Of a stretch of 8,053 nucleotides of DNA, positions 7,801 through 8,053 are shown in pieces. Position 1 is the first letter of the stretch. Each line of letters starts with the position of its first letter. The translations under genes and the position numbers were made by a program. The stretch is from an uncultured Bacillota bacterium. GTDB lineage: Bacteria > Bacillota > Clostridia > UBA1381. Under the pieces are notes generated by a model. The model saw nothing but the letters and a program-made list of their open reading frames with translations. It was not told the origin of the DNA and did no database searches. Where the stretch lies: positions 1 through 8,053 of the forward strand of contig CASFSH010000049.1 of NCBI GenBank assembly GCA_949297205.1. The letters are read 5' to 3'.

Positions 7801-8053
7801 AAATACAGACAATAGATCATCAAAATTATAAAGCAGATAGATTCCGCGGTATTACATTAAATGAATGGCCCAATAATTATACAGGAAAGGCTGAATTATA
7901 TCTTGATGATGTATATTTAAAAATCAGTGAAAACAAAACGATAAACTTCGTTACGGGATTTGAAGATGTTACTATAGACGAAATAGAAGTGCAGGGAGGT
8001 TTTATAAGTGAGCTTCCTGTACCTGAAAAGGAAGGTTACACATTTACAGGATG
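4893..8053 (+). CDS. Very large secreted modular repeat protein with InlB-type repeats, 3'-truncated
   Basis: The frame is open from ATG 4893 to the right edge: 1053 full codons and no stop, so the C-terminus is missing. The start has an AGGAGG site and a signal peptide (MKKTK, hydrophobic core, likely cleavage VTA|ED after residue 26). Three beta-rich modules follow at about 36-253, 389-636 and 773-1011. Each opens with a (F/Y)xDFE-like strand and closes with (Y/L)(I/L)D(N/D)(V/I)Y(L/V)K. They are separated by pairs of Listeria-Bacteroides (InlB B / Flg_new) repeats at 254-317, 323-385, 642-704 and 710-770, with a fifth begun at 1017. Such repeats form small beta folds used as spacers or adhesion units in secreted proteins. 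The long modules resemble carbohydrate-binding or concanavalin-like jelly rolls, but this is inferred from their shape only. A catalytic or cell-wall-anchoring part (lyase, SLH or LPXTG) may lie beyond the window. Its place after a lyase and a sugar-binding lipoprotein suggests glycan binding or breakdown at the cell surface. Confidence 0.9.
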   Translation, partial: MKKTKLCAGFLSLAMLMPAVPAVVTAEDALPTIDGYILYADFEDGVIPSQFAVPSSIVSWSNEIVDIDGEKALKYTFDNSQTLTNNGSLLNIPLGLSNSSTDFYEYGFRYRIDNVTATMTNFMKLTQAYNRNIISAQTYNKSGYMGKMYYQAGTNSGATLYGTFDQPQETFVDVKVYIDTVVGRTMVVCEYTDDNGEQVRKTVVKSDRADLAVNYSPASIILSVTDNANMANGESFYIDNVYLKVMSDEEKQKVTFDSKGGSAVNDIYTVMGDITLPQEPVKSGNEFLGWYTDENCTEGNEFDGSNVNENMTVYAKWAEGYTVTFDTLAGGPSVEPIVTSTGTISRLPCPEKTGYVFEGWYKDNNFTERFDGLNITEDVTVYAKWSDDYVLFYDFESNTYPNQLKTPLAYSVYDGQLVPAQRWTCSVTQDSTGNKRMAYTLDPTIPMQTAHNIFKGNYQNVLLDRNTWYELGYKFDFSELNTYLNAFWPLQIGSSFAAAGILGWGGNGNGTQFTLNNGLNDEGVASNIIINKNEVDGYVTVQMLFNIQANGQDTYNESTKKYNDGKDIPNGRCDIIVSYKKKDGSTVVEKRYNNFSSTTHGGTYAVDRVYQSTASEWTNTSANQSILYLDDIYVKEAQSYTVTFNSNGGSDVEAITIFGSIITDELPVPEKDGFGFAGWYRDELCTIPFDGTGVYENITVYAKWSENYTVTFETNGAEAIDPITTATGVITLPTPVRGAYIFEGWFKDADFTEPFDGTNIDSDMTVYAKWNGTIYYEDFEGETYDTIFDAPAAKSGGVEVPEKQRWSSEISSDETGNHYMKYNADTSIVAENGVNTSIIAFDRRGASNIAGGGEYPLDRDAWYEGGYKIAFNDSKLYFPSGLGIGIVGPYGRCNNSPGGIRLSGNLTMGDGAVNEPVENIDGFVTVKVIFNLHGSMDIENNTAQNNGEADIYVTYKTKDGETVEKTWSEEIQTIDHQNYKADRFRGITLNEWPNNYTGKAELYLDDVYLKISENKTINFVTGFEDVTIDEIEVQGGFISELPVPEKEGYTFTG
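4998..5651 (+). repeat. Long module 1 of the surface protein (divergent copy)
   Basis: Residues 36-253, from YILYADFEDG to the segment after FYIDNVYLKV (236-245). The opening and closing strands match the later modules, but the interior is divergent. It contains YEYGFRYRI where modules 2 and 3 have WYELGYKFDF and WYEGGYKIAF, then FVDVKVYID where they have VTVQMLFNI and VTVKVIFNL. This supports descent from a common module. No family name can be given from sequence alone. Confidence 0.6.
5652..6047 (+). repeat. First pair of InlB B-type repeats
   Basis: Two tandem units at residues 254-317 and 323-385. Each follows the Flg_new pattern: VTFD, then GG, a P near the middle (LPQEPVKSG; LPCPEKTG), a GWY turn, a FDG turn, and an ending VYAKW. 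The linker between them is AEGYT. Unit lengths of 64 and 63 residues are normal for the family. The DNA encoding the ending shares the 12-mer TATGCAAAATGG in both units. Confidence 0.9.
6057..6800 (+). repeat. Long module 2 of the surface protein
   Basis: Residues 389-636, from YVLFYDFESN to ILYLDDIYVKE. It aligns by eye with module 3 through five shared blocks in the same order: QRW near the start (429-431), TWYELGYKFDF, DGYVTVQMLFN, the CDIIVSYKKKDGSTVVEK block, and the final LYLDDIYVK. Internal length differences lie in loops. The alternation of strands, glycines and aromatics suggests a beta-sandwich; no known catalytic motif was seen. Confidence 0.7.
6816..7202 (+). repeat. Second pair of InlB B-type repeats
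   Basis: Units at residues 642-704 and 710-770, with the linker SENYT between them. Both keep the family landmarks: VTF at the start, LPVPEKDG or LPTPVRG in the middle, GWY or GWF, FDG, and TVYAKW at the end. The second unit has a slightly altered start (ETNGAEAI, where others have GG), leaving it 61 residues long. The ending is again encoded by TATGCAAAATGG. Confidence 0.9.
7209..7925 (+). repeat. Long module 3 of the surface protein
   Basis: Residues 773-1011, from TIYYEDFEGE to LYLDDVYLKI. It shares with module 2 the blocks QRW (792-794), AWYEGGYKIAF, DGFVTVKVIFN, ADIYVTYKTKDGETVEKTW and LYLDDVYLK. Modules 2 and 3 are clearly closer to each other than to module 1, which indicates a more recent duplication of a unit made of one long module and its following repeats. 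No family name is assigned. Confidence 0.7.
7941..8053 (+). repeat. Start of a fifth InlB B-type repeat, cut by the window edge
   Basis: From residue 1017 (INFVTGFEDV) through LPVPEKEGYTFTG, with the last two bases starting the expected Trp codon of the GW turn. It shows that the pattern of long module followed by InlB repeats continues past the window. Confidence 0.8.

Noticed and set aside
6016..7823. Minus-strand open frames opposite the repeat protein (6016-6207, 6522-6725, 7346-7549, 7596-7823)
   Set aside because: The + strand frame is continuous from 4893 to the edge with a signal peptide and known repeats, so these short frames are shadows.

Overview
The window is AT-rich (by eye roughly one third G+C) and carries four genes, all on the + strand. 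Both end genes are cut by the window edges. The features point to a low-GC Gram-positive anaerobe of the Clostridia type, probably a glycan-degrading gut or rumen bacterium. These features are strong AGGAGG-type ribosome binding sites, a YesM-type sensor kinase, a lipoprotein solute-binding protein of the LplA/DUF3502 type, and a large secreted protein with Listeria-Bacteroides (InlB B / Flg_new) repeats. No single gene fixes the genus, so this is inference.

Layout: (1) bases 1-1160, the C-terminal part of a membrane histidine kinase of the LytS/YesM group. (2) 1174-3339, a heparinase II/III-like polysaccharide lyase without a signal peptide. (3) 3366-4817, a lipid-anchored ABC-transporter substrate-binding protein. 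(4) 4893 to the right edge, the first 1053 codons of a very large secreted modular protein. Its beta-rich modules of about 210-250 residues alternate with pairs of InlB-type repeats. Gaps between genes are 13, 26 and 75 bases. The last gap holds a small hairpin and a very strong ribosome binding site. I found no tRNA, rRNA, CRISPR array, insertion sequence or attachment site.

Taken together this looks like part of a Gram-positive polysaccharide utilisation locus. The kinase would sense an extracellular glycan signal and, through a response regulator not seen here, control the locus. The large surface protein would bind or attack the polymer outside. The lipoprotein would capture released oligosaccharides for import by permeases not seen here. 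The cytoplasmic lyase-like enzyme would cleave imported uronic-acid-containing oligosaccharides. The substrate cannot be named from sequence alone. The least ordinary element is the repeat protein, whose repeated beta modules I do not recognise as a named family.
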